Below, one piece after another: positions 1 through 18,140 of a stretch of 64,000 bases of DNA; within the stretch, counting starts at the first letter, position 1, and every line of letters begins with the position of its first letter. A program made the position numbers and the translations under genes. A model generated the notes under the pieces. That model worked only from the letters and a program-made list of their open reading frames with translations, made no database searches and was not told where the DNA came from. Source of the DNA: Monosiga brevicollis MX1 (Eukaryota > Opisthokonta > Choanoflagellata > Craspedida > Salpingoecidae); the NCBI RefSeq assembly GCF_000002865.3, contig NW_001865070.1, positions 70,012 through 134,011 on the forward strand, read 5' to 3'.

Positions 1-945
1 CAAGAGGGCGCTGAGGCTGGCATTGCTCACTCGCTTGGTGAGGCCGGCGGGAAGGGGGCCCACGTATTCGCGCACGCGCTGCTCAATCAGCTCGGTGGTG
101 GGCGCGGAGAAGGGCAGGGTTCCAGTCAGGAGGACGTAAAGCGTGATGCCCAGACTCCAACAATCTGCCTTGGCGGGATGGTAGCGGTTTCGGAGGACCT
201 CCGGGGCGAGGTAGTCGGGACTGCCTGCAAGCTGGTCACAGACGGTGTCGCCATCAAAGGCTACGGCTTCTCCAAAGTCGATCAACTGGGGATAACAGGG
301 GTGCCGATGAGCGTGGGGTCCGACCAGGGAGGCACCATCGAAGCCGCGGACATCGGCCAGGCTGGTTGCATCCACCAGCACCACGTTTTCGGGTTTAAGA
401 TCCAAATGGGCCACGCCGCGCTGGTGGCAAAAGTCGAGGCCTTTGGCAATGCCATGCATCAGGTGCTGTACCTCGGCCTCAACGAGTTGACAGTCCTGCT
501 CCTCGAGGTACGAAAAAACGTCTCCGCGTGTGCTAAAGGGCATGACCAGATGTGGGACACGGTCTACGAGGACGGCGTTGATAATGGGGAGGACGTGGGG
601 GTTTTCATCGGCTGCATCCAAGACGAGCAATATCTGAATCTCGGATAGGCTTTTCTTGCAACGACGCGTCTTGGCGATCTTGATGGCGACGGTCTCGCCA
701 GTCTCCTGATCTTCAGCACGCAGAACGTTGGCGTAGGCCCCGGCACCCAAAGAGTCGAGAATGCGGTACTTGTTGGCCAAAGTCGCCCGAGACCACGATG
801 GGAGACCCGCAGTCTGACCGCTCAACGAGCTGGAGAGGCTGGTGTTGAAAGGAAGTGCCTCCACCAGAAGATGGTTGGTTGAGCGCTGCCGAGGCTGGTT
901 GGCCAGCATGGGCACAGACATGGATGTGGAGGGCGTACAGCCCAT
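1..945 (-). CDS. Serine/threonine protein kinase with acylation-type N terminus, 3' end outside window
   Basis: A single open reading frame of 315 codons runs from the ATG at 945-943 to the left edge, so the C terminus is missing. Seen: a glycine-rich loop (GAGAYANV, about residues 67-74), VAIK with Lys89, a catalytic loop HLDLKPEN (180-187), DFG at 223-225 and LAPEV near 246-250. This is a complete active-type kinase core. The HLD in place of HRD resembles the CAMK group, but I cannot name the subfamily. The stretch between catalytic loop and DFG is long (about 35 residues). The frame is open upstream of 945 to a stop near 1125, but starting at 945 gives MGCTPSTS, a classic N-myristoylation plus palmitoylation pattern, so membrane anchoring is inferred. 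The 57 residues before the kinase core are low complexity. It lies in tandem with LIAS, about 740 bp apart. Confidence 0.85.
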   Translation of the reverse strand, partial: MGCTPSTSMSVPMLANQPRQRSTNHLLVEALPFNTSLSSSLSGQTAGLPSWSRATLANKYRILDSLGAGAYANVLRAEDQETGETVAIKIAKTRRCKKSLSEIQILLVLDAADENPHVLPIINAVLVDRVPHLVMPFSTRGDVFSYLEEQDCQLVEAEVQHLMHGIAKGLDFCHQRGVAHLDLKPENVVLVDATSLADVRGFDGASLVGPHAHRHPCYPQLIDFGEAVAFDGDTVCDQLAGSPDYLAPEVLRNRYHPAKADCWSLGITLYVLLTGTLPFSAPTTELIEQRVREYVGPLPAGLTKRVSNASLSALL

Positions 946-1195
946 GTTTGGTGTGAGCGAGGTCCTTGTGGCTCGTGCTTCCAACTGCCGTAGGGCAGCT
1001 CCAACAATATCAATGCATCCGCTCACGAGATGTGAGTGGCCAGATTCAAGTGTGCAAAGCACATGGCGGTTGGAAGATCGAGCATTAAGAGGAAGGCAAC
1101 TTGGTGAAGTCACAGCGGAGCCTTACACTGAGTTGGCCGCCTCTCTTTTCTCGGTGTCATTCATCGACCAGAACCGATGAGCCTCGTCCCGACAG

Positions 1196-1255
1196 CCACA
1201 CAGCCACACAGACACACAGACACACAGACACACAGACACACAGACACACAGCCAC
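1196..1255. repeat. (CACACAGA)n simple repeat
   Basis: A near-regular CACACAGA array of about 60 bp. It lies in the intergenic region between the kinase and LIAS. Confidence 0.85.
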
Positions 1256-1354
1256 AGGCCGAGATGTATACCCCAGCGTCGGCCGAGAAAGGCAGTGAGG
1301 CCCGTACCGTCAGGCTACCGAACAGGAAGGTCTCGAGCGATCAAATGTCCGCGA

Positions 1355-1358
<4 letters not shown>

Positions 1359-1401
<43 letters not shown>
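1359..1401. repeat. (TG)n microsatellite
   Basis: About 43 bp of uninterrupted TG dinucleotide, followed after a short unique stretch by a degenerate TGTCTG/TGTGTC array at about 1449-1562. Confidence 0.9.
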
Positions 1402-1402
<1 letters not shown>

Positions 1403-1689
1403 GTCAAGCAACAAACAGCAAACACACCAACATGAACTTCAAAGAGAGGTGTGTGTGTGTCTGTGTCTATGTCTGTGTCTATGTCTATGTCTGTGTCTAT
1501 GTCTGTCTGTCTGTCTGTCTGTCTTTCTGTGTGTGTCTGTCTGTGTCCGTGTCCGTGTCTGTGCAGGTTGGTGTCGTCTCGATAAGAATAAAAAATACGT
1601 CGACTGGATTTCGCATCACAGCGCGGGAGGATCAGAGAGGGAAAAAAAAGAAAGATAAAAGAGTCGAAAAGCGAATGAGACGCAGTATT

Positions 1690-3709
1690 TTAGGCGCTTG
1701 GCGCCGCGGCTGCCTGAGACTGGCGCGCCTTGAGAATATTGGTGAGGAAGAACTCGCCGGCCTTGTATGACGAGCGCACCAGCGGGCCTGGAACAGGCGG
1801 GAAGAGAAAGGCCAGCTGAGTGAGTATGCAATGAACCAAGACAGGCCATGACATTTCTGGTGGGTCGGAGCCATCACGTACCGCTGGCCGTGTAGAGGAA
1901 ACCATGCGCATCGCCCCGAGCCTTCCAGTGATCAAACTTTTCGGGCGTGACGTAGTCCAAAACCTTGAGATGGCGCTTGGTGGGCTGCATGTATTGCCCA
2001 AAGGTCACGCAGTCAACACCGGCCAGGCGCAGGTCGGCCAAGGTCTGCTCAATCTCCTCATCGCGCTCGCCGAGACCCAGCATCAGAGAGGTCTTGGTGA
2101 TGAGGCCTGGTTGGGCCTCCTTGGCCATCTCCAAAACGCGCAAAGACTGCCGATACTTGGCCCGGCGGTCACGCACGCTTCTATAAACACCATTTTGCCC
2201 CAAAGAACGAGCCGCAGAAGCCAATGAAGCGAAAAATATAGAGCGTGAGTATTGCCGCAAGTGAAAAGCAGGCGACCCGTCATCAAGGCGAACGGGCCAC
2301 CATCGACCAGTGCAGGCAGAAGTTGAGTCTCTCTCGGTTCATGAAAAGATAACACCATGCCACGATCATCATGACGCTGGTGGGACTGGCGAGATGCAAA
2401 TCAGACGGGGGGAGGGTGCGCGCAAGCAACACTGCGAAATCACCCTCCATACACTAAATACATAGGCACAGGGGCTGGAACACCTGGCCAGATGTCAACG
2501 CGGTCAATGTACTAACGGCGTGAGCGATTCCACAGTCTCCATGTTGTGGGCAAAGACATCAAGGCCCGAGACGGCCACACGAGCGATATCCTCGTAGACG
2601 CCGGAAAAGTCGGGCGTAAGGCACTCGACCAAAATTTCCGGCTTGCGCTTCTTCAATTCAATCACCGTGCTGGCAAAATGGTTTGAACCTCCGTCGGGTA
2701 GATCTGCAGCGACAGGAGCGACAGGAGGGCAAGACAAGACATGGCAATCAATGGAAAAGCCCACAGCAAGCACACACCAAACTTTGCGACAAAGCCCTCG
2801 CAATCGAAAACAAAAGAACAAGACCAAACCCAACCCAACCAGACCAGACCAGACCAGACCAGACCAGAGCAGCACAAATAAAACCCGTAGGCGGAGCGGA
2901 TACACACCGTCACGATCGACCGAGGTGAGGACAACATAGTCCAGGCCCCAAGCAGCCACGGCTGCAGCCGTGTGCGCAGGTTCGTCAACATCAAGCGGTG
3001 CCGGGGCCTTGTTGGTCTTGATGGAACAGAAGCGACAGCCACGCGTGCACTCGTCACCCATCAGCTGTCATCCAAGGCGTTCGATCGACGAGGGCGCATG
3101 AGGCCACGGTGAAGGTGCAGGTGGTACACCCGGCAGCAAGAAGAGGAAGCCAGCCAGGTCACCGTACCATGATGGTTGCCGTGGCCGTGCCTTCAGCACC
3201 GCCCCAGCACTCGCCAATGTTGGGACAACGCGCCTCCTCGCAAACCTAGAGGAACGCCGGTGAGGACGGCACCGATCAACCCTAGGCCCCAAGCCCACGA
3301 GCAGAAAGATGAGCGCCACGCACGGTGTGAAGCTTGAGATCACGGAGATTGCCCTTGATCCGCGCAAAGTTCTTGCCGGCCGGTACATCTGTTTTGACCC
3401 ATTCCGGCAGGCGCAGTCTGAACAAGCGACCCGACCAAACAGAATGAGGAGACGCCCAAGAAATGCCGGTATGATGAGAGGCTAAGGCTGAAAGGACGTA
3501 CCGTTGCTTGCGCTTGAGGGCCTTGGGCGTCAGGGGCACGTTGCCAGAAACAAATTCGCCAAAGCCCGGGCCATCATTGAGCTTGCTCTTGGCTGCATCT
3601 GCACCGCCAAGCACGGTGAGGCTAGCGCGCAGCTAGCAAACAACGCAATCGACAGGGTTCTGATCATTGTGAGGTACCAACCAGAAATGAAACGTCGATG
3701 CGCCATCAT
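1690..3709 (-). CDS. LIAS: Lipoyl synthase, mitochondrial (8 exons)
   Basis: Radical-SAM enzyme that inserts two sulfurs into protein-bound octanoate to make lipoate on mitochondrial dehydrogenases. Exons, 5' to 3': 3709-3682, 3598-3502, 3417-3324, 3245-3168, 3064-2908, 2703-2517, 2177-1882, 1787-1690. They total 1035 nt, giving 344 aa against about 370 in human. Both Fe-S sites are visible: the family-specific cysteine cluster in [13 protein letters not shown] and the radical-SAM CTRGCRFC. Further family blocks are [27 protein letters not shown] and the C-terminal [15 protein letters not shown]. The first exon is only 28 nt and encodes a short basic start (MAHRRFIS, or MMAHRRFIS from 3709), a plausible mitochondrial presequence. 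All introns are GT-AG. The gene is divergent from MCM3. Its electron donor in animals is a mitochondrial ferredoxin, and such a gene lies about 5 kb away. Confidence 0.96.
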
Positions 3710-4583
3710 GGGTGCCAAGGACACGACGAGGTGCGAAGCACCGCTGCGCATTGACAAACCGGCGACCAATGCCATTGCTGCTGGTCGTGTCGTGTCTCAC
3801 GTCGACCACCCGACAGCAGACACGTGCACCTCCTCACTCAAAAAAAAAAAAAACTACGCCCAATGGCATCAGAGTGAGGATGATGGCGTGGTACAGCAAT
3901 CAACTAGATCCATTGGCACCAGACCCTCCCAAGCGAGCGTTCGAGGGAAGCTCAACGTCCATGCACACTTACGCCAAGAGCACACGCAGAGAGAGAGACC
4001 GCGCACGGAGAGAGAGAGAGAGGTGACGTGCAAATGAGGAAATGGCGCCACCTTCCTTCTCTGGAGGGAGAGGGGCTGCAGCCAGCCGAGTTTATGCAGA
4101 TCTATTGGGTGTTGATGATGTACTTTATAGTTAAAACGTTAATCTTGTATTGAAATAGCGTCGAGTAAATGTAGAACACGAAGGGAGAAGTTGCAGCCCA
4201 TGGGACGTAAGAACAAAGAAATCAGAATAAGACTCGCCGGAGACTGGCAGACTAGCAGACTTGAGACCAGAATGTTTTTGCGAAAATTTAAATGAACGCA
4301 AAGGCAAAAATGATGCTCATAACAATAACGTTTTTGCAAAAGAAGCCGTTGAGCGCCAGCGCGTTTTTTTTTGCTTTTTTCGCACCTTTCGTGGATTTTT
4401 TTTTTTTTTTTTTTCGCTTGGGACCGTCAGGGGTCAACGTGTCGAGCCAGTCTGCTCTTTGGCTCGGGTGGTCGATCACGGAGCGGCGGCTGGCCACAAG
4501 ACTGGCAGATTCGCATATTCACCCTTACTTGGTCATCAACCGGCGTTCTGCGTGCTGGATGCAGCTGAGCGTGGACCAGCGCC
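3710..4583. promoter_or_regulatory. Divergent intergenic region LIAS / MCM3
   Basis: 874 bp between the LIAS start (-) and MCM3 start (+), so it should hold both promoters. It contains an A-tract near 3841-3852, GA-rich sequence near 3990-4022, an AT-rich stretch around 4120-4340 and a T-tract at about 4396-4414. I could not identify specific factor sites. Confidence 0.5.
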
Positions 4584-8292
<3,709 letters not shown>

Positions 8293-8810
8293 ATGGTACC
8301 ATCATCAAACTTGGTCATGATTTGAGTTGTGCACTTGATTTTGGGATTGAGGTTTGGGTGAATGTGCGTAAAGCGATGCAGATGATTGCAGTATGTGCAG
8401 GAATGGCATGACTTGTCACTTGGAAGTCGAATTGAATGAGTTTTGCTGGTCTTTAGCATCAGAGAGAGTTTGGCGCAGCAGGTCAAAGCCGTATCGGAGC
8501 TCAGCCCCGGGCCAATCAGGACGCACAGTGTGACAAAGAGTGCGACAAAGCGCGCAGGAAAAAAAAAATAAGAAGAAAGAATCAAGAGGAAGAAGGGGTA
8601 GATCTTAGAGCCAATGCATCGGGGAGAGAACGGAGGGGAAAGAAGCCGACGCTTGAATACCAGAATGGCAAGCAAGCAAGAGCTTTGATGATTCAGGCCT
8701 GCATCTGACTCTGGCGGAGATCATCTGATGATGTCGCGAAGCAGCGCGAGGCCACTTTAGCGACACGGCAGGCATGAGAAAGCCTGAGAACGCCTTGGCG
8801 GACAGATGGC
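8293..8810. other. Convergent intergenic region MCM3 / ferredoxin
   Basis: 518 bp between two converging 3' ends. It should hold both 3' UTRs and polyadenylation sites. No conserved coding sequence or RNA gene is recognised. Confidence 0.6.
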
Positions 8811-9709
8811 TTAATAGGCGCCACGGACATCCGAATGCTCGTCGGGCAACGTCACGACAATGCCGTCGTTTTCCTTGGTCAAGATACACTGGCAACCGAG
8901 GCGCGACCTGTCCATGGTCCGCGCCCATATCGATGATGGCGGGGGAGGAGAAAATGGAAGGCAAGGATGCAAAACCGACGACAAAAGACAAAATGAGTTG
9001 GTAGACCGGGCATCAGAAGACACAATCAAGGACAAGACAACACGAAACGAGATCAACGAGGCATCGCACGTGTCTGTCAGGCCGATGGCCAGATCCAGCA
9101 TGTCAAGCTCCTCCTCCTCAGGCTCGGGGAAGCTGTCAAAGTCCTTTTGCTGCAGGATGACGTGGCAGGTTGAGCAGGCCAGCGTGCCGCCGCAAGCGCC
9201 TGGCCAGAGAGAGGAGCACCCGGGACAGAGCGCAACGGATGCGTTGATGAGATTGTGAAAGGTGCGCGGGCTTGAGCGAGGCGCTGCATCAAAAAGCTGT
9301 GGAGGGGGGCGGGGCGCTCACCCTCTAGATCCATGTCATGGTCGATGGCAACGTCGAGAATATTTTGACCTACTCGGGCAGACACGACTTCCTCGCCGCC
9401 CTCGAGATCCCTAAACACCACCGAAATGCGCTCAGGTACGCCGCTATAACGGCCAAAGGCGGAAAGGAAGAAAAGACGGGGATGAGCACGAAAACGGAGA
9501 CGGAAATGGACCATGGACAATGATGATACTACCAAAAAAAAAGCAGGAAGGCATGGGGCAGAAGGGAAGCACGCAAGGGATTGACGCGGCCGGGCGAGAG
9601 CCTACCGCAGGGGTGTCATGCGGTGCAATTGCCGCGTGGCGGTCGTCAACAAAGCACGAGCGCCAATCTGCGCCGCGCCAGCTCGCAGCACTCGCATCAC
9701 GGTCGCCAT
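8811..9709 (-). CDS. Mitochondrial [2Fe-2S] ferredoxin, adrenodoxin/Yah1 type (4 exons)
   Basis: Small electron carrier of mitochondrial Fe-S cluster and lipoate synthesis. Exons: 9709-9606, 9443-9322, 9199-9070, 8907-8811. They total 453 nt and 150 aa. The first exon encodes an Arg/Ala-rich presequence without acidic residues (MATVMRVLRAGAAQIGARAL), typical for mitochondrial import. The cluster ligands are visible in order: CGGTLACSTCH (C-x5-C-x2-C) and the last Cys in SRLGCQ. MLDLAIGLTDTSRLGCQ matches FDX1 and yeast Yah1 better than vertebrate FDX2, but assignment to one paralogue is not safe. The acidic residue usually following the first Cys of the loop is Gly here. It is divergent from NFS1 across about 950 bp, its direct functional partner in Fe-S assembly. 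Confidence 0.93.
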
Positions 9710-13350
<3,641 letters not shown>

Positions 13351-13638
13351 TTTTGGACCGCAAACAGATGATGAATGATAACACGCAATTTGCTCCGACC
13401 GCCAAGGCTCACAAATCGAGCTACAGCCCCTTGTCGTCGTGCTGGTACCACGATTGAAGCCTCGTCTGCTTGCGCATTTGCTGCTCTTTTGCTTCCTCTA
13501 CCACGACACCCATGCTTTGCTCATAATTGTACCTGAGCGTTCACCTCCAATTGATGTGCTGGACACAACAAACGCTATGCTCAAAAACTCAATTACTATT
13601 GCCGTGGCTTTCAACCATCCACGGCGGAAAAGCTCAAG

Positions 13639-16600
13639 CTAAACTGTGTCGATGCGCACATTGAAGTCATGGGTGCCAGCAGAGCGCCGAGTCGCAGTAT
13701 TTGGTGGTTGTTGTCTTTGCCCTGCAACATCGACCTCTGCTGCACCACCCCCACTTTGCGCCAGCGAAGAATGTGTCTGTGCAGTGGTTTCCTGCGGTTG
13801 CATTTCAATGGTCTCGTGTTCCGCTGCAGCAACCTGTCCGCCCGTAAGGGGACGATATCCTGATTCAGATGCATCATGATCCTGTTGGGTGAGATTCGTT
13901 CCATTGGGTCGCGAGTCTCCCTCGATCTGGGCTCGCTGGCGATCACGTTCACCGTCCGTACGGCGCTGTCGGTTACCCAGGTGCCAGTAGTGGCCCTTTG
14001 CTGCCTGTGATCGTGCCCAATGCTGGTCCTCGTGCATGTTATACCGCTGCTTTCGCCGATTGAACATGGCTTTCTGGTTTTTGGCGGGACGGTTGGCTTG
14101 CCACGCAGCAGCCACATGCTTGGCCTGAACGCGATTACGCAGCTGCTTCCAGCGCTGTGCGGCGCGCCCAGAGTTGGAGCCTGTTTTATTTGATGACAGG
14201 GTGGCAGTTCGAGACTGCTGGCCACGATATCCCATGGCTGGCTGATCATGAGTAGCGGCTTGTTGAGCCTGCTGCCATTGTGAGAACGCGCCATCTTGAA
14301 TGGAGCCTCGGGAAATTTCACTCGCCAGCTCATTGGTCAGCATGCGAGCCCGGCGCTGTGATGCATGTTGCTCATCCGTACGCCGTCCCCAGCCGCGTCG
14401 CTGCGGGCGCGTACCACCGCCTCGAACCGCCCGACTCTTCCAGGCCCCAGCCATAGCGCCCACGTTGGTGGCATGGTTGAGGCGACTTTGAACGCCACCG
14501 GCGGCCGCACTGACAGCATTTTCAACATGGGCACGCAGAGCATGCACACGCTCCTCGTCTGTCAACTCATCGTCCTCGGCAATGTCCTTTTGCGCAGCTC
14601 GGATATTGGTCACCAGACGTCGAGTGGTGGCTTCAATGTCGTCCTCCAGCACCTCGAATGCATGGCGCACTCGGAAAATGTTCTCTTGATAGAAGAAGCT
14701 GGTTGTAAGCGGAGCGTGCAAGTGAACGTGGGTTTGTCAGTGCGCCTTGACTAAGCGCGGAGTTTGCCAGCGCGCAGTCAGGGTCACGTACTGGTCCAAA
14801 ACTATGTCGAGCCGGTGAAGATACCATGAAGCGGCATTGTGGGTATTCAGCCCTGCACCAACGTGAAACAGTCGATGGGTGGCGTCAGCAAGAATTCCAT
14901 AGGGCCCTGAGCACAGGTGAAAGTCATCGGGATGGCGGTTTTAACGTACCAACAAGATGATGCATGAACTCAATAATGTGCTCGGCGCTTGAATCGACGA
15001 GCTCGCGAACGAGCTCCTTGCCATCTGCCTCAGATTCGTCCTCGTTTTTGCGTCGCACGTGCAACCATTGCAACAGCTAAAACTCGCAAGAAACCGAAAC
15101 AAAAGATGGTGGGTGTGGGCGGCAAGGCTACGCAGAGGAGGCAGAGGAGACTTTGGATTCGAAACCGGCGCAGGGCCCTTACTGGATTGAGCGTTGTGCC
15201 TTGCACGAGGATGGTGAAGACAACGATAGCAATGGTGGCGCTGACAAAGAGATCTCGGAATCGAAAAGGTGCAAATGCCTGCCCCGCATCATCGTCCACG
15301 CACAGCTGCTCGTCGTCCAGCAGAATGGTAGCCAGGGCAAAGGCAATCGCCCCACGCAAGCCACCATAGGAGAGGATGAAGCGATCGGCCATTGAAAACT
15401 GCAAATCGCGCTCACGAAAGGGATTGACCAGCGCAACCAGGCCATACACCGAGAGGAAGCGGATGATCAAGCAAGCCAAGAGCGCAATCACGACAAAACC
15501 CGTGTTCCAGCCCGTCTCGATGCTGAGGATGACTTCGATGCCCAAAACAATGAAAACAATTGTTTCGGCCGTGTCAGAGGCTGTGTGCAATAGCGTGTGT
15601 ACTCCCGTCGCAGTGTCTCGACTCATGTTGCCGGGCATATACAGCTATAATCCCAAGAAGAAGCCAAGTTTGGTTGAGAACCCGAGTTCCAAATGAGTTG
15701 ACTGATGCGCGAGCAAACTGTGCTTGGTGGTGCCAACGGGCTCCTTTCATACATGTCCTCACCTGCATGGTCATGCCCGTGACAAGGATGGCAATGATGC
15801 CACTAATTTCAAACGACTCGGCCGTCAGATAGCTGAGGTAGCCCATGGCCAGGACAAGCTGAAACCAGCGAGTCAGGGTCGGTGTGAGGAGGTGGGTGGT
15901 TCGGTGTGTGTACCAAAAGGGAGCCATTCAGCGGTCGCCTTTGTCACTCACCAAGGGCATGAGGGCGCCCAGGTTGCGTGTGAACATGCCGAAAAAGGCC
16001 GCAATGAGGCCAAATGCGTAGCCGACGATGATGCCACCAAAGAAAGTGAGGACGAATTGTGACAAGCCGATCAAGAATGTCTCGCCCGTCTCGTCGCTGA
16101 CGCGGGGATCACTGCGACGATAGGCCAGGGCCGCAAAGATGCTAGGTTGGCGAGCATGCAAAGAAGCGGGCATCCGACCCACCGCTGCCGTAAGTCTCCC
16201 AGATGCATGCAAGCACAAAGAATCAGACAACGGGGTGTTTGCTGTTGGCAAAGGCTGTTCACGCACCGGAAAAGCGTAATAGCGATGCCATCGTTGAGGG
16301 TACTCTCACCAAACACGGTGATAAAGAGATTGTCGTTGACGTGCACCTCTTCAAAGACTGAAAGGGCAGCGACGGGATCGACGGCAGCAATCAAGGAGCC
16401 AAACACAAGGCCGTCGATAGCGCGGAACCCGGCCAAGCCAACCCAGTCAGCCACGGCATACATGATGTATCCAATGGCCAACGTGTTGATGAGTGTGCCA
16501 ATCAGGGCCAGGATGAGGATGACGCGCATGTTCTTGAGAAACATGCTCACGTCGGTAAAGTAGCCATCACTCAAGATGATCCAAGGCAACAGGTAATGAA

Positions 16601-17133
16601 AGAAAATCTCTTCATCAAACTGAACCTCGGCTGAGAGTTGTCAGGACAGGTCACGGCATGAGATGAGCAGGCAACTTTATGAGGGAGGGGTTGAAAATGT
16701 TGGGGCCACGAGTTGTGACTATTGGACGCGGGGCGAGCTCACCAGATTCCGTGCCCGTGGAGCTTAAAAACGTGCCGACCAGCACGCCGATAATGATGGT
16801 GAGGGCCGAATCGGGGACGATGCGTTGCAGATTGAAGGTGTGAAAGACCAATCGGGCAATGGCAATGACCACCAGAAGCACGGTCACCAAGTATTCGAAG
16901 CGAATCGAGTTGAATTCACTCGAGACGGGTTCAAACTCTGACTCATCTGTGAACGAGTGATGGAGCAAACAGAGAGGACTGCTGAGCCGAGAAGGTTGCT
17001 GGACTTGGCAGACAGGAATCAAAAGGGCAAGGAGCGGGTTGGTTTGGGCGCAGATTGACGTACGTTGATACTCGTCTAAAAAGCTTGCCGAGCCAGCGCG
17101 CGCCACACCGGCGGGGCAGGTTGTGAGGCTCAT
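13639..17133 (-). CDS. Na+/H+ exchanger, SLC9/NHE family (9 exons)
   Basis: Multi-pass membrane antiporter exchanging Na+ for H+. Exons: 17133-17064, 16946-16743, 16630-16267, 16141-15952, 15858-15763, 15644-15183, 15076-14950, 14906-14792, 14698-13639. They total 2688 nt and 895 aa. NHE signatures: FEYLVTVLLVVIAIARLVFH, FHYLLPWIILSDGYF, FGSLIAAVDPVAALSVFEE, VFGESTLNDGIAITLF (ion-binding region with the conserved Asp) and YGGLRGAIAFALA. The membrane part ends near residue 460. The last exon gives a roughly 350-residue cytoplasmic tail that starts with FFYQENIFRVRHAFEVLEDD and is then Gln/Arg/His-rich, low complexity and unlike any tail I recognise. Subfamily is uncertain; the core resembles plasma-membrane NHEs. 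It is divergent from LTN1. Confidence 0.93.
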
Positions 17134-18140
17134 GGTTTAGCGGTATACAGAATGCTGCGGCATGGACGGCGGCGCTTGTGTCCGGGTCTCGCGCAAGGGT
17201 GGACAAGAGGCAGGAGGGAACACTCTTTAGCACTTGCTCGACCATTGGCAAACTGGCCCGTCGTCTCCTCTTGTAACCCACACCTCTCCTGAAGCACGAC
17301 GAGGTCTTGGATCGACCCGCGCAGGGGCAACCCAAACTGATACCGCGAGGTACCCTATGACAGATGAGTGATAATAGACATCTTAGACTCAAGTTCGAAA
17401 AAATGTGTCCTGCTCTCCAAGTCAAGAACAACGACCTGGAGGAAGCATGACCTCTCGCCCGTCCTCAAGTCCTGCTCCACACTACCAGCTGTCACCCCTC
17501 CCACCCTCGTTCATGCACCGGCAACAACCAGACCACTGACACACGAGAGACCTCCCGCCGTCTTCAGCCCGAAACAACATCGGCAACACACTCACACACA
17601 CACACACACACACACCTGCTTGTATTCTTGTCCGCAGTTTGTTAATTCACTCACACACACACACTCACACACACACATGCATCAAGAGACGCCTGGCACT
17701 ACTTGGAGACAACAGCTGTTCTTGATTTCTGTCGACAAAGGGGAGTCTCGGTGTCGTAACTCTTGTTCTGAGCAGCTCTCACTGTCTTCTTCTGCTTAAT
17801 TTCCCGTCGGCGGCGCTCACTCTCGTGGCACTCTGGGGGTGCGTTGAGGCATTCTTCTTCAGACACGCACGCTGCGAGGGTTGGATTGCGACCTCGGGCT
17901 CTTTGTTTGACTGGTGCGGGAGAGGTGAACGGTGCCTTTCATTCTTGGGAGCGAGCGATGCATTTCCTGGTCTAGGGTAGGTCACTATGAAACTGCCTTC
18001 GCGCGGTGTAATTGTCCATCGTGTCGTCGGAGCTCGTGTGAACCCTGCTCGCGGCACTCTTTCCTTCTGAAACTGGCCTGTTCACTGGCTGGCTTTTGCT
18101 CAGATCCACACCCGCATGACTGTTCATCTTCCGAGCCATC
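17134..18140. promoter_or_regulatory. Divergent intergenic region NHE / LTN1
   Basis: 1007 bp between two start codons, probably both promoters and 5' UTRs. It contains two CA-rich microsatellites (about 17588-17614 and 17651-17676). No other feature is recognised. Confidence 0.5.
17588..17676. repeat. Paired (CA)n microsatellites
   Basis: Two CA-dinucleotide runs of about 27 bp, the second interrupted by CT steps, separated by about 35 bp of unique sequence. Confidence 0.85.

Larger units (their letters stand above)
946..1689. other. Intergenic region, kinase 5' side to LIAS 3' end
   Basis: No gene recognised. It should hold the kinase promoter or 5' UTR (the kinase frame is open up to about 1122) and the LIAS 3' flank. 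Three simple repeats fill much of it: a (CACACAGA)n-like run, a pure (TG)n run and a degenerate TGTCTG/TGTGTC run. Open frames crossing these repeats are repeat artefacts. Confidence 0.6.

Noticed and set aside
1177-1770. Plus-strand frame of about 197 codons with Cys-Val repeats before LIAS
   Set aside because: Built from CA/TG simple repeats and overlaps the LIAS last exon on the opposite strand.
14760-14792. Readthrough of the NHE exon past 14792 to a stop near 14740
   Set aside because: A strong GTACGT donor at 14791 and an acceptor at 14699 join the tail exon in phase, giving a conserved FFYQE continuation.
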